A stretch of DNA of 38,071 nt from assembly GCA_027490915.1 (NCBI GenBank), contig JAIXXG010000014.1:1-38071 (forward strand), read 5' to 3'. Below are positions 16,225 through 24,515 of this stretch, one piece after another. The stretch's first letter is position 1, and the number at the start of each line of letters is the position of its first letter. Origin of the DNA: Microbacteriaceae bacterium. GTDB taxonomy: Bacteria; Actinomycetota; Actinomycetes; Actinomycetales; Microbacteriaceae. Below the pieces are notes generated by a model, which made no database searches, was not told the DNA's origin, and saw only the letters and a list, made by a program, of their open reading frames with translations. The position numbers and the translations under genes are program-made.

Positions 16225-18114
16225 CTACCCGCGCAACCACACCACGCCGTGGGCGGGCAGGGTGAGGCCGGCGCGCAGGTCGTGGCGGGCATCCGTCAGC
16301 AGGTCAGTCATCACGCCGGGCAGGCCTGAGAGGGTGAGCGGGTCGATGGTTTGCGGGTCGTCGGCGACGTTGACGAAGCAGACGACGGGGCCGCGGGGGC
16401 CGGGGCGCTGATAGCCGATGATGTGCGGGTTCTTCGCGTCGAAGCCGATGAGGGCGTTGCCGGCGAACTCGGGGGTGGCGCGGCGCACGGTGATGAGGTG
16501 CTGCAGTCCGGCGTAGAGGCGGCCCGCGGTCGTCGTCGGGTCGGTGCGCTGCGCGTAGAGCGCGGCGGGGTAGTGCGGGCGGTGCGCCCAGCGGCTGTCG
16601 TCGGCCTGCGCGGGGTCGTCGGCCCAGTGCGGGTCGTTCAGCTGGCCGACTTCGTCGCCGAGGTAGATGAGCGGAATGCCGCCCGTCGACAGCACGATCG
16701 AGTGTGCGAGCAGGATGCGGTCGATCGCCCCCGGGTCGCCCGCCTCGACTCCGGCGAGCGACGCGGTCGTGCCCGAGATGCGGCAGTCACCCGTCTTCGG
16801 GTTGTCTTGAAACGGAATGCCCCGGGCAAAGCTGCCCGCGAAGCGGTTGACGAAGAAGCTGTTCAAGAACCGCCGGTGGTCGAATCCGTCGATGCCGAGC
16901 TCGGCGGCGTCTTCGTCGGCGAAGGTCCAGCCGATGTCGTCGTGGCTGCGCACGTAGTTGACCCACGCGGTGCCGGCGGGCAGGGTGTGGCGGCGGTCGA
17001 GCGCCTGCTGCAGCATCCGCCCATCGCGCGTGGCCAGTGAGTTCCAGATCAGCGCCATCTGCAGCGGGTTGTAGCTGATGCGGCACTTCTCGACCGAGAT
17101 GTATTCGACCACCTGGTCGGGATGCACGATCGCCTCGCTCTTGAACATCACCGCGGGGGCCGCGACGCGCAGGGCCGCCGTGAACAGCTGGATGAGCACG
17201 TGCGCCTCGGGCAGGTTCTCGCACGCGGTGCCCAGGCGCTTCCAGATGAACGCGACGGCATCCATGCGCAGGATGTCCACACCCTGATTGGCCAGGAACA
17301 GCATCTCGCCCACCATGGCGGCGAGCACGGCCGGGTTCGCGTAGTTGAGATCCCACTGGAAGGTGTGGAACGTCGCCCACACCCACCGGCCGCTGTCGTC
17401 GGGCATCGGCACGAACGAGCCCGGGTGGTCGTCGGGGAAGATCTCGCGCGCGTGCTGCTCGTACTGGTCGGGCATCGTGCGGTCGGGGAACACCCAGTAG
17501 TAGTCCTCGAAGGTCGGGTCGCCAGCAAGCGCGCGCTGGGCCCACTGATGCTCGTTCGAGGTGTGGTTGAGGATGAAGTCGAGCACGAGCGCGATGCCGT
17601 TGTCGCGCAGTTCGGCCGCGAGGCTCGCGAGTTGTTCCATCGTGCCCAGCGCGGGGTTGACCTCGCGGTAGCTCGACACCGCGTAGCCGCCGTCGCTGTT
17701 GTCGGCGGGCGCCGCGAACAACGGCATGAGGTGCAGGTAGGTGAGGCCCAGCTCGCGGAAGTACGGGATGCGCGCCCGCACGCCTTCGAGGTCGCCCGCC
17801 CAGCGGTCGACGTAGCAGACGCCGCCGAGCATGCGGTTCGACTGGAACCAGTCGGGGTCGGCCAGGCGTGCGTCGTCGACGGCGCGCAGGGCGGGGGAGC
17901 GCTGCTGCCAGTGGTCGGCGAGCACGGTCAGCAGTCCAGGCAGGGCCTCGGCGGTGCCGTAGAGCGTCTCCAGCAGCGCGGCCATGCGCGGGGCCTCGGC
18001 CTCGGCGCGGGCGCGGAACGCGGCCCAGGCGGCGTCGTCGGTGTCGGGGCGCTGCGCGGCGTCGAGCGCGGCGGCCGCGTCGAGCGTGAGGGCGGCGGGC
18101 TCGCGGTTCAGCAC
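16225..18114 (-). CDS. Amylosucrase (GH13)
   Basis: A 629-residue GH13 enzyme, the usual amylosucrase length. An N-terminal helical domain (residues 1-90) precedes the TIM barrel with region I DFILNH (D179, N183, H184), region [10 protein letters not shown] (R283, D285 nucleophile), acid/base E327 in FKSEAIV, and region [11 protein letters not shown] (H391, D392 stabiliser). These three carboxylates sit one position before the D286/E328/D393 triad of the Neisseria polysaccharea enzyme, and the phrase around [13 protein letters not shown] also matches. Amylosucrase converts sucrose into an alpha-1,4-glucan plus fructose. The GTG at 18112-18114 was chosen because TAGACT lies seven bases upstream and because the spacing to the catalytic residues fits; no signal peptide is seen. 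The reading frame stays open far upstream, overlapping the divergent gene, but that part is not coding. Sucrose hydrolase is the alternative. Confidence 0.92.
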   Translation of the reverse strand: MLNREPAALTLDAAAALDAAQRPDTDDAAWAAFRARAEAEAPRMAALLETLYGTAEALPGLLTVLADHWQQRSPALRAVDDARLADPDWFQSNRMLGGVCYVDRWAGDLEGVRARIPYFRELGLTYLHLMPLFAAPADNSDGGYAVSSYREVNPALGTMEQLASLAAELRDNGIALVLDFILNHTSNEHQWAQRALAGDPTFEDYYWVFPDRTMPDQYEQHAREIFPDDHPGSFVPMPDDSGRWVWATFHTFQWDLNYANPAVLAAMVGEMLFLANQGVDILRMDAVAFIWKRLGTACENLPEAHVLIQLFTAALRVAAPAVMFKSEAIVHPDQVVEYISVEKCRISYNPLQMALIWNSLATRDGRMLQQALDRRHTLPAGTAWVNYVRSHDDIGWTFADEDAAELGIDGFDHRRFLNSFFVNRFAGSFARGIPFQDNPKTGDCRISGTTASLAGVEAGDPGAIDRILLAHSIVLSTGGIPLIYLGDEVGQLNDPHWADDPAQADDSRWAHRPHYPAALYAQRTDPTTTAGRLYAGLQHLITVRRATPEFAGNALIGFDAKNPHIIGYQRPGPRGPVVCFVNVADDPQTIDPLTLSGLPGVMTDLLTDARHDLRAGLTLPAHGVVWLRG

Positions 18115-18121
18115 GATCGCC

Positions 18122-18127
18122 AGTCTA
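18122..18127 (-). promoter_or_regulatory. -10 hexamer of the amylosucrase gene (leaderless)
   Basis: The minus strand reads TAGACT, seven bases before the GTG start. No Shine-Dalgarno sequence precedes the GTG, so the mRNA probably begins at the start codon. Confidence 0.6.
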
Positions 18128-18153
18128 GGTCGGGATGAAACCGGTTGCGCACT

Positions 18154-18171
18154 GTTGTCCAAGTGGATAAC
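18154..18171. promoter_or_regulatory. Dyad in the divergent amylosucrase / oxidase promoter region
   Basis: GTTGTCCA-AG-TGGATAAC is an 18-base near-perfect palindrome (7 of 8 pairs match). It lies 27 bases upstream of the amylosucrase -10 and 18 bases before the ATG of the divergent oxidase, a position suited to a repressor or activator serving either gene. The regulator is unknown. Confidence 0.45.
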
Positions 18172-18189
18172 TCGTGGCACCATGGAGCC

Positions 18190-19608
18190 ATGCACACGAC
18201 CGTCTTCGAGCGCCAGCGACCCGACGCCCGCCTCATCGCCGAGAGCCTCGAGGGCTCGCGGCTGCAGCCGTTCTGGCTCGACGACCTGCCCGAGCGTCCG
18301 GTTCGTCCGGCGCTCGCCGCGACCGTGCACGCCGACCTCGCCGTCGTCGGCGGCGGCTACACCGGGCTCTGGACGGCCCTGCTCGCCAAGCGCCGCACCC
18401 CCGACGCCCGCGTCGTGCTGCTCGAAGGCAAGCGCATCGGCTGGGCGGCGAGCGGCCGCAACGGCGGCTTCGTCGAAGCCACCCTCACCCACGGCGCCAA
18501 GAACGGCGAGACCCGCTTCCCCGACGAGCTCGCCACCCTCGACCGGCTCGGCATGCAGAACCTCGACGAGATCCAGGCGACCGTCGAGGCCGAGGGCTGG
18601 GCGTGCGACTTCGAACGGGTGGGCTCCTTCGCCGTTGCCACCGAGGCCTACCAGGTGGCCGAGCTCGAGGCCGCCCACGACGGCGAGCACGAGCTGTTCT
18701 ACGACGCCGCCGCGATGCGCGCGCAGATCAACTCGCCCACCTATGAGGGCGGGCTGTGGTCGGTGCGGGATACGGCGCTCGTGCATCCCGCAAAGCTCGC
18801 CGATTCTCTGCTCGGTGCCGTGCTCGATGCCGGCGTCGAGGTCTTCGAGGCGACCCCGGTGCTCGACCTGCGCGCCGAGCGCGACGCCATCGAGCTGCGC
18901 ACGCGCAGCGGCTCTGTGCGGGCCGACCGGGTGGCGCTCGCGACCAACGCCTTCCCGTCGCTGCTCAAGCGCTACCGCCTGCACACCGTGCCGGTCTACG
19001 ACTACGTGCTCATGACCGAACCGCTCACGGATGCGCAGCTCGCGTCGATCGGGTGGCAGGGTCGGCAAGGCGTCGCCGACAGCGCCAACCAGTTTCACTA
19101 CTACCGCCTCAGTGCCGACAACCGCATCTTGTGGGGTGGATACGACGCGATCTACCACTTCGGCGGGCGCATCCGCCCCGAGTACGACGACCGTCGCGAG
19201 TCGTACGAGACGCTCGCCAGCCACTTCTTTACGACCTTCCCGCAGCTCGAGGGCGTGCGGTTCACGCACCGCTGGGCGGGCGTGATCGACACGTGCAGCC
19301 GCTTCTGCGCGTTCCACGCGACCGCGCACCAGGGCCGCGTCGCCTACTCGGCGGGCTTCACGGGCCTCGGGGTGGCGGCCACCCGCTTCGCGGCGAACGT
19401 CATGCTCGACCAGCTCGCCGGCGAGACCACCGAGCGCACCTCGCTCGACATGGTGCGCAGCATGCCGCTGCCCTTTCCGCCCGAGCCCGCCACTTACCCG
19501 GCCGTGCAGTCGGTGCGCTGGGCGCTCGACCGCGCAGATCACAATTCGGGAAAGAGAAATGCGTTCCTGCGCACGCTCGACGCCGTGGGGCTAGGGTTCG
19601 ATTCGTGA
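18190..19608 (+). CDS. FAD-dependent amine/amino-acid oxidase of the DadA/PuuB type
   Basis: A 472-residue flavoprotein of the DAO superfamily. The FAD site is [21 protein letters not shown] (GxGxxG near residue 55), followed by [20 protein letters not shown], the conserved SGRNGG motif typical of gamma-glutamylputrescine oxidase (PuuB) and related oxidases. The C-terminal part contains [15 protein letters not shown] and [26 protein letters not shown], the second FAD-contact region. It probably oxidises an amine or N-substituted amino acid with O2 in the cytoplasm; the substrate is not evident, and no other polyamine gene is nearby. The start at ATG 18190 was chosen over in-frame upstream codons because the family N-terminus begins here. 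Its stop overlaps the start of the cupin gene (GTGA). Confidence 0.9.
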   Translation: MHTTVFERQRPDARLIAESLEGSRLQPFWLDDLPERPVRPALAATVHADLAVVGGGYTGLWTALLAKRRTPDARVVLLEGKRIGWAASGRNGGFVEATLTHGAKNGETRFPDELATLDRLGMQNLDEIQATVEAEGWACDFERVGSFAVATEAYQVAELEAAHDGEHELFYDAAAMRAQINSPTYEGGLWSVRDTALVHPAKLADSLLGAVLDAGVEVFEATPVLDLRAERDAIELRTRSGSVRADRVALATNAFPSLLKRYRLHTVPVYDYVLMTEPLTDAQLASIGWQGRQGVADSANQFHYYRLSADNRILWGGYDAIYHFGGRIRPEYDDRRESYETLASHFFTTFPQLEGVRFTHRWAGVIDTCSRFCAFHATAHQGRVAYSAGFTGLGVAATRFAANVMLDQLAGETTERTSLDMVRSMPLPFPPEPATYPAVQSVRWALDRADHNSGKRNAFLRTLDAVGLGFDS

Positions 19609-19949
19609 CCCTTCCCCTGGACGCAGCAACGGTGCTGCAGGCCCTCGAGCTCGAGCTCGAGCACGAGCCCGTCGACGCCGAGCAGGTCGTCGAAGGCGCG
19701 CCCACGACGGGCATCGCCGCCCTCACCGAGCTCGACGACTGGGAAGTCGGGGTGTGGGAGATCACGCCCGGCACCGTCACCGACGTCGAGGTCGAAGAGG
19801 TGTTCATCGTGCTGCGCGGGCACGCCATCCTGCGCCGCGGTGACGGCACCGAGGTCGAGCTGCGCGCCGGGTCGGTCGGCCGCCTCGATGACGGCGAAGA
19901 GACCGAGTGGCGCGTGCTCGAGACGCTGCGCAAGATCTACATCGCGTAG
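19605..19949 (+). CDS. Small cupin protein (DUF861 / EutQ-like)
   Basis: A single-domain cupin of 114 residues, starting at GTG within the last codon of the oxidase. The N-terminal 30 residues are acidic and helical (LQALELELEHEPVDAEQVVEG). The barrel has WEVGVWEITPGTVTDVEVEEVFIVLRGHAILRRGDG, which matches the (S)-ureidoglycine aminohydrolase-type/DUF861 cupin pattern (GT..GTDVEVEEVFVVLSGRATV), and ends in RKIYIA. Metal ligands are not fully conserved: the position of the usual His in motif 1 is taken by Val/Glu. Cupins of this group often accompany oxidases or aminotransferases and may bind a product. The GTGA overlap indicates that oxidase and cupin are made in equal amounts. Confidence 0.87.
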   Translation: MTLPLDAATVLQALELELEHEPVDAEQVVEGAPTTGIAALTELDDWEVGVWEITPGTVTDVEVEEVFIVLRGHAILRRGDGTEVELRAGSVGRLDDGEETEWRVLETLRKIYIA

Positions 19950-19970
19950 CGCACGGAGCACGGCACCCGG

Positions 19971-20747
19971 CTAGAAGGTGCTGTCGCCGCGGATGACGAC
20001 GTCGCTGCCGCCGTCGACGAACACGACCTGCCCGCAGAGGTGCGAGTTCTCGACGCTCGTCAGGTAGCCGATGAGGTTCGCCACGACCGGCGCCTCGGCG
20101 ATGCCGTTGAGCGGCATCGGCACCATCTGCAGAATCGCCTTCTCGGCTTCCTCCGTCGACGTGAACTGCTCGGTCATCGCGGTGCGGATCACGCCCGGGG
20201 CGACCGCATTCAGCGGGATGCCCGCTCCGGCCCACTCGGGCGTCGCCGCATTCCGGCGAATCCAGCGCACGAGCGCGCGCTTGGTCGAGCCGTAGATGAG
20301 GCCGCCCTGCCCTTCGTCGAGCAGCTGCTGCGCGCGGTGCAGCGCGGCCGGCTCGTCGTGGGCGAGGCAGGCCTCGACGAGCGCGTCGTCGACCGGGAAG
20401 AGCGAGGCCATCGACGCGGTCGCGACCGCGCGCGGGGCATCCGAGCCGGCCAGCAGCGGCCGCAGGCCGTCGAGCGTGGCGACGGCGCCGAAGTAGTTGA
20501 CCGCGACGGTCGCGGTCGACTCGGTGGCGAGCCCGGCGTTGGCGACGATCGCGTCGATGCGTCCGCCGCTGTGCTCGGTGACGTGGGTGACGAGCGCGGC
20601 GCGCCCCTCGTGCGTGGTGAGGTCGACGGTGACATCGGCATCGTGGAGGTCGACCCCGATGACGCGGTGACCCTGGGCGGTGAGCAGTGCGGCGGTGGCG
20701 GCCCCGATGCCGCTCGCCGAACCCGTGACGACGTACGTGCGAGTCAT
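19971..20747 (-). CDS. Short-chain dehydrogenase/reductase (hydroxysteroid dehydrogenase-like)
   Basis: A classical SDR of 258 residues. It has the cofactor motif VTGSASGIGAATA (residues 8-20), the NAG motif VANAGLA, the catalytic Ser in ATASMASL, and YGSTKRAL as YxxxK. A long insertion before the Tyr (DDALVEACLAHDEPAALHRAQQLLDEGQGG) and the end VVFVDGGSDVVIRGDSTF resemble 3-alpha-hydroxysteroid dehydrogenase/carbonyl reductases. The motif around D37-D40 (VIGVDLHDADVTVDL) suggests NAD(H) preference. The enzyme reduces or oxidises a hydroxyl/ketone substrate in the cytoplasm. Start: ATG at 20745-20747 with AGAGGAGAG a few bases upstream. It is convergent with the cupin gene (21 bases apart) and divergent from rpiB. 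Confidence 0.92.
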   Translation of the reverse strand: MTRTYVVTGSASGIGAATAALLTAQGHRVIGVDLHDADVTVDLTTHEGRAALVTHVTEHSGGRIDAIVANAGLATESTATVAVNYFGAVATLDGLRPLLAGSDAPRAVATASMASLFPVDDALVEACLAHDEPAALHRAQQLLDEGQGGLIYGSTKRALVRWIRRNAATPEWAGAGIPLNAVAPGVIRTAMTEQFTSTEEAEKAILQMVPMPLNGIAEAPVVANLIGYLTSVENSHLCGQVVFVDGGSDVVIRGDSTF

Positions 20748-20819
20748 GAGACTCTCCTCTCGGTCGGTGGTGGTTCCAGGGTGGCACTGAGGCTCCCTCG
20801 ACGACAGAGGCGAACGTCC

Positions 20820-20841
20820 TGCCCTCGTAGAATCGAGGGCA
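20820..20841 (+). promoter_or_regulatory. rpiB promoter: -10 hexamer inside an inverted repeat
   Basis: TAGAAT (20828-20833) is the -10 hexamer, seven bases before the ATG, implying a leaderless mRNA. It is enclosed by TGCCCTCG (20820-20827) and CGAGGGCA (20834-20841), a perfect 8-bp inverted repeat whose last base is the A of the start codon. It could be an operator covering the promoter or a start-site hairpin. Confidence 0.55.
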
Positions 20842-21326
20842 TGCGCATCCACGTGGCGACCGATCACGCCGGCCTCGAGTTCAGCCAGACGGTGCGCGAG
20901 CACGTCGCCGCCCAGGGGCACGAGGTGCACGATCACGGGCCGCAGTCGTACGACCCGCTCGACGACTACCCGAGCTTCTGCATCAACGCCGCGCGCGCGG
21001 TCGCGCGCGACCAGGCGGAGGGCATCGAGGCGCTCGGCATCGTCTTCGGCGGTTCGGGCAACGGCGAGCAGATCGCGGCGAACAAGGTGCAGGGCATCCG
21101 CGCCGCCCTCGTCTGGAGCGACGCGACCGCGACCCTCGCCCGCGAGCACAACGACGCCAACGTCATCGCCATCGGGGCTCGTCAGCACTCGGTCGACGAG
21201 GCGCTGCGGTTCATCGACCTCTTCATCGGCACGCCCTTCCCGGGCGAGGAGCGCCACGCGCGGCGCATCGCCCAGCTCGCCGAGTACGAGACCACCGGCC
21301 GGATCGCCGGGCACGAGATCGTCTAG
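20841..21326 (+). CDS. rpiB: Ribose-5-phosphate isomerase B
   Basis: A 161-residue RpiB/LacA-B family enzyme that interconverts ribulose-5-phosphate and ribose-5-phosphate in the pentose phosphate pathway. The N-terminus MRIHVATDHAGLEF has the conserved DHAG. The segment FGGSGNGEQIAANKVQGIRAALVW is of the mycobacterial type, in which a Glu (here in GNGEQ) takes the place of the catalytic Cys found in E. coli RpiB. A further conserved phrase is HNDANVIAIGAR. The ATG immediately follows the inverted repeat with the -10 hexamer. The Fpg/Nei gene starts six bases downstream, so rpiB heads a four-gene transcription unit. Confidence 0.96.
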   Translation: MRIHVATDHAGLEFSQTVREHVAAQGHEVHDHGPQSYDPLDDYPSFCINAARAVARDQAEGIEALGIVFGGSGNGEQIAANKVQGIRAALVWSDATATLAREHNDANVIAIGARQHSVDEALRFIDLFIGTPFPGEERHARRIAQLAEYETTGRIAGHEIV

Positions 21327-21332
21327 GGCGCC

Positions 21333-22376
21333 GTGCCCGAAGGTCACTCCGTCCATCGCATCGCGCGGCAGTTCGCGCGGCACTTCGTCGGTGAGCGCGT
21401 GCTCGTGAGCTCGCCGCAGGGCCGCTTCGCCGACGGCGCTGCCTTGCTCGACGGGCGCACGATGACCGACGCGAAGGCCGTCGGCAAGCAGATGTTCCTC
21501 GAGTTCGACGGCGCCCTCTGGCTGCGCGTGCACCTCGGCATCTACGGCGCGTGGGACTTCGCTGGCGCGGTCACGCAAGACGCGACCCAGCGCTCGGCCG
21601 GCGGCCGCATGGGGCAGACGAACCAGCGCGGCACCGACCCTGACGCCGCTGCGGCGTCCGCCCATGCGGCACGGGATGCGCGCTCGACGGTCGTCGGCGA
21701 GCACGAATCCTCGCTCGCCTCGATCGGGGCCCCCCGCCGCACGCGTCTGCGCATGGCCGAGGCCGAGAGCGAGAGCGTGCTCGACGACGCCGCCCTCGAG
21801 GGGTTCCCTCCCGAGCCGATCGGCCAGGTGCGCGTGCGGCTGCTCACCGAGCGCGCGGTCGCCGACCTGCGCGGGCCGACCGCGTGCGAGGTGCTCGACC
21901 CGGCCGGCGTACAGGCGGTCATCGATGCGCTGGGGCCCGACCCGCTCGTCGACGACCCGCGCGCGGGGGAGGAGCGCTTCGTCGAGCGCGTACGGAGGCG
22001 GCGCACGCCGATCGGTCTGCTGCTCATGGACCAGTCGGTGGTGAGCGGCATCGGCAACGTGTATCGCGCCGAGATCCTGTTCCGCGCGCGGCTCGACCCG
22101 CACACGCCGGGCTCGTCGCTGCCGGAGGAACTGCTGCGCGACCTCTGGCGCGACTGGACGTACCTGCTCGGCGTGGGCGTCGAGACCGGCCAGATGCTGA
22201 CGATGGACGGCCTCGACGAGGAGGCGCAGCGCGCGGCCCTGCGCAACCGCGCCGACCGGCACTGGGTCTACAAGCGCGAGGGGCTGCCGTGCCGCATCTG
22301 CCGCACGCACATCGCGCTCGAGATCGCCGCTGGCCGCAAGCTGTACTGGTGCCCGAGCTGCCAGGAGGGCCGCTGA
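21333..22376 (+). CDS. Fpg/Nei-family DNA glycosylase with a long internal insertion
   Basis: A 347-residue base-excision repair glycosylase/AP lyase. After removal of the initiator the protein starts PEGHSVHRIA, with the catalytic Pro and Glu. The H2TH region contains LLMDQSVVSGIGNVYRAEILFRARLDP, and the C-terminus is a four-Cys zinc finger (CRICRTH...YWCPSCQEG). This is the Nei (endonuclease VIII) rather than MutM group, as judged from EGHSVHR and the finger; such enzymes remove oxidised pyrimidines. Residues about 85-160, between LHLGIYGAWDF and RVRLLTE, form an Ala/Arg/Glu-rich insertion not seen in typical 260-290-residue homologues; similar inserts occur in actinobacterial Nei2. The start is GTG, six bases after rpiB. 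The stop overlaps the start of the next gene (TGATG). Confidence 0.93.
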   Translation: MPEGHSVHRIARQFARHFVGERVLVSSPQGRFADGAALLDGRTMTDAKAVGKQMFLEFDGALWLRVHLGIYGAWDFAGAVTQDATQRSAGGRMGQTNQRGTDPDAAAASAHAARDARSTVVGEHESSLASIGAPRRTRLRMAEAESESVLDDAALEGFPPEPIGQVRVRLLTERAVADLRGPTACEVLDPAGVQAVIDALGPDPLVDDPRAGEERFVERVRRRRTPIGLLLMDQSVVSGIGNVYRAEILFRARLDPHTPGSSLPEELLRDLWRDWTYLLGVGVETGQMLTMDGLDEEAQRAALRNRADRHWVYKREGLPCRICRTHIALEIAAGRKLYWCPSCQEGR

Positions 22377-23008
22377 TGCGTCACACCCCGCACTACCTGC
22401 TGACCGACCCCGACGAGGTGCGCCGGCTCATCCGCGAGAACCCGTGGACGACGATCGTGTCGCACACCGCCACGGGGCTCGTCGCCTCGCACTACGCCTT
22501 CCTGCTCGACGAGGAGGCGTCGACCGGTGACGAGATCGTGCTCGTCGGCCACGTCGGCCGCCCCGACGAGGTGGCGCACGAGCTCGGGCAGCACGAGGTG
22601 CTGCTCATCGTGCAGGGCCCGCACGGCTACATCTCGCCGAGCTGGTACGCCCCGGGCGACATCATCCCCACCTGGAACCACGTGACCGCGCACCTCTGGG
22701 GGACGCCCGAGATCCTGTCGGACGAGGACAACCTCGCCGCCCTCGACCACCTCACCAACCACTTCGAGCAGCACGTCGCCGAGCCGCGCGGCCTGCACCT
22801 CGACCCGGAGTATTCTCGACGTGTCGCCCGCGGCACCGTCGGGGTTCGGGTGCGCGTCTCGCGTTTCGACGCGCGCGCCAAGCTCAGCCAGAACAAGCCG
22901 CCCGAGGTCGTCGACCGCATCGTCGCCGCGCTCGAAGGCGACGGGCCGTACGCTCACCCCGGGCTGGCCGGCGAGATGAGGAGACTCCATGATCCGCGCA
23001 ATCCGTAA
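22376..23008 (+). CDS. PaiB-like FMN-binding split-barrel protein
   Basis: A 210-residue homologue of PaiB (about 205 residues). The family signature is spread over the protein: HYLLTDPDEVRRLIRENPWTTIVSH near the start, then LVGHVGRPDEVAHEL, VLLIVQGPHGYISPSWY and VPTWNHVTAHLWG-like residues (here IIPTWNHVTAHLWG), ending with KLSQNKPPEVVDRIVAALEG. PaiB of Bacillus subtilis was described as a negative regulator of degradative enzymes and sporulation; members bind FMN or haem and many are likely enzymes. There is no HTH. The start overlaps the glycosylase stop by one base, and the end overlaps the start of the amidohydrolase gene by 20 bases. Confidence 0.92.
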   Translation: MRHTPHYLLTDPDEVRRLIRENPWTTIVSHTATGLVASHYAFLLDEEASTGDEIVLVGHVGRPDEVAHELGQHEVLLIVQGPHGYISPSWYAPGDIIPTWNHVTAHLWGTPEILSDEDNLAALDHLTNHFEQHVAEPRGLHLDPEYSRRVARGTVGVRVRVSRFDARAKLSQNKPPEVVDRIVAALEGDGPYAHPGLAGEMRRLHDPRNP

Positions 23009-24485
23009 TGCGCGACCCCTCGGCGGCCACGAGCCGATCGACATCCTCCTCGACGACGGGCTGATCACGGGCATCCTGCCCGCCGGAATCGAGACACCCG
23101 CCGAGGGCGACCTCGACCTCGGCGGCCGGTTCATCATGCCGGCGATGTGGGACGAGCACGTGCACATGACGCAGTGGGCGCAGCACCGCCGGCGCATCGA
23201 CCTCGGCGGGGCCGAGAGCGCGGCCGAGGCCGCCGCCATCGTGCGGTCGGCGATGCGCAGCGGTGACGCGCGCGATGCGGTCGTCGTCGGGGTCGGCTTC
23301 CGTGACGCCCTGTGGCCGGATGCTCCCACCGCCGCCCTGCTCGACCAGGTGTCGCTCGACCGCCCCATCGTGCTCATCAGCGCCGACGTGCACTGCGTGT
23401 GGGTCAACAGCGCCGCCCTCGTGCACTTCGGCGTCGACGGCGACTCGGCCGAGGCCCACGAGGGCGTTCTGCGCGAAGACGCGGCGTTCGCCCTCACCGC
23501 GCGCCTCGACAGCGCGACCGACGACGAGCTCGACCAGTGGGTGGCCGAGGCCGCCGGCGAGGCCGCGCGCCGCGGGGTGGTCGGTGTCGTCGATCTCGAG
23601 ATGCGCTGGAACCGAGACGACTGGGCGCGCCGCGTCGCGCGCGGCTTCGACGCCCTGCGCGTCGAGTTCGGCGTCTACCCGCAGCACCTCGACAGCGCGA
23701 TCGCTGCCGGCCTGCGCACGGGAACCCCCGTCGCCGGCACCGTCGCCGTCGGCCCGCTCAAGGTCATCACCGACGGCTCGCTCAACACCCGCACGGCCTA
23801 CTGCTGCGATCCGTATCCGGATGCTCCCGCCGAGCCCTACGGCCGCCTCAACGTGCCCCCCTGCGACCTGCACCCCCTGCTTGCCCGCGCGAGCGAGGCC
23901 GGGTTCGACCTGGCCGTGCACGCCATCGGCGACGGCGCGAACAAGCTCGCCCTCGACGTGTTCGCCAAGCTCGGTCGCGGCGGCCGCATCGAGCACGCCC
24001 AGCTCGTGCACGAGAGCGACTTCGCGCGGTTCGCCGCGCTCGGCGTGACGGCGAGCGTGCAGCCCGAGCACGCGGTCGACGACCGCGACGTCGCCGAGCG
24101 CTACTGGGCGGGCCGCACCGGCCGCGCTTTCGCGCTGCGCTCGCTGCTCGACGCCGGCGCGCGCATCGTGCTGGGCTCCGACGCTCCGGTCGCGCCGCTC
24201 GACCCGTGGATCGCGATCGCGGCCGCGACGAGCCGCACGCGCGACGGCCGCCCGGCCTTCCACCCCGAGCAGGCCATCACGATCACCGAGGCGCTCGCCG
24301 CATCGACCCGCACGCTCGTGGCGGTCGGCGAGCCGGCCGACCTCATCGCGCTCGACGTCGACCCGCTCAGCGCCGATGGCGACACGCTGCGCCGCATGCC
24401 GGTGGCGCTCACGATGCTCGGCGGTCGCGTGACGCACCACGACCCGGCCCTCAGCGCCGGGGCGCTCGCCCTCGTCGACGCCTGA
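22989..24485 (+). CDS. Amidohydrolase of the YtcJ type
   Basis: A 498-residue member of the amidohydrolase superfamily (amidohydrolase_3). The N-terminal beta domain (ARPLGGHEPIDILLDDGLITGILPAG) is followed by the metal-binding HxH in WDEHVHMTQW (near residue 57). Further elements are PLKVITDGSLNTRTAY, containing the Lys/Asp segment typical of the YtcJ group, LAVHAIGDGANKLALD (His ligand), RIEHAQLV (His) and the catalytic Asp in IVLGSDAPVAPLDP. The enzyme should hydrolyse an amide or cyclic amide in the cytoplasm; substrate unknown. Start: ATG with GAGGAG about seven bases upstream, inside the 3' end of the PaiB-like gene. It closes the rpiB transcription unit; the gene end faces that of the giant membrane protein, with 30 bases between and only a small GAGC-TGCG-GCTC hairpin. 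Confidence 0.93.
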   Translation: MIRAIRNARPLGGHEPIDILLDDGLITGILPAGIETPAEGDLDLGGRFIMPAMWDEHVHMTQWAQHRRRIDLGGAESAAEAAAIVRSAMRSGDARDAVVVGVGFRDALWPDAPTAALLDQVSLDRPIVLISADVHCVWVNSAALVHFGVDGDSAEAHEGVLREDAAFALTARLDSATDDELDQWVAEAAGEAARRGVVGVVDLEMRWNRDDWARRVARGFDALRVEFGVYPQHLDSAIAAGLRTGTPVAGTVAVGPLKVITDGSLNTRTAYCCDPYPDAPAEPYGRLNVPPCDLHPLLARASEAGFDLAVHAIGDGANKLALDVFAKLGRGGRIEHAQLVHESDFARFAALGVTASVQPEHAVDDRDVAERYWAGRTGRAFALRSLLDAGARIVLGSDAPVAPLDPWIAIAAATSRTRDGRPAFHPEQAITITEALAASTRTLVAVGEPADLIALDVDPLSADGDTLRRMPVALTMLGGRVTHHDPALSAGALALVDA

Positions 24486-24515
24486 GCTGCGGCTCGGGGA
24501 CTCCTAGCTACCCGG

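Noticed and set aside
18163-18171. GTGGATAAC as a DnaA box
   Set aside because: A single partial match far from dnaA/dnaN genes and part of a better-explained palindrome.
18115-19542. A long minus-strand extension of the amylosucrase frame
   Set aside because: It lies over the plus-strand oxidase gene and encodes Arg/Ala/Gly-rich sequence without family similarity; high GC leaves such mirror frames open.
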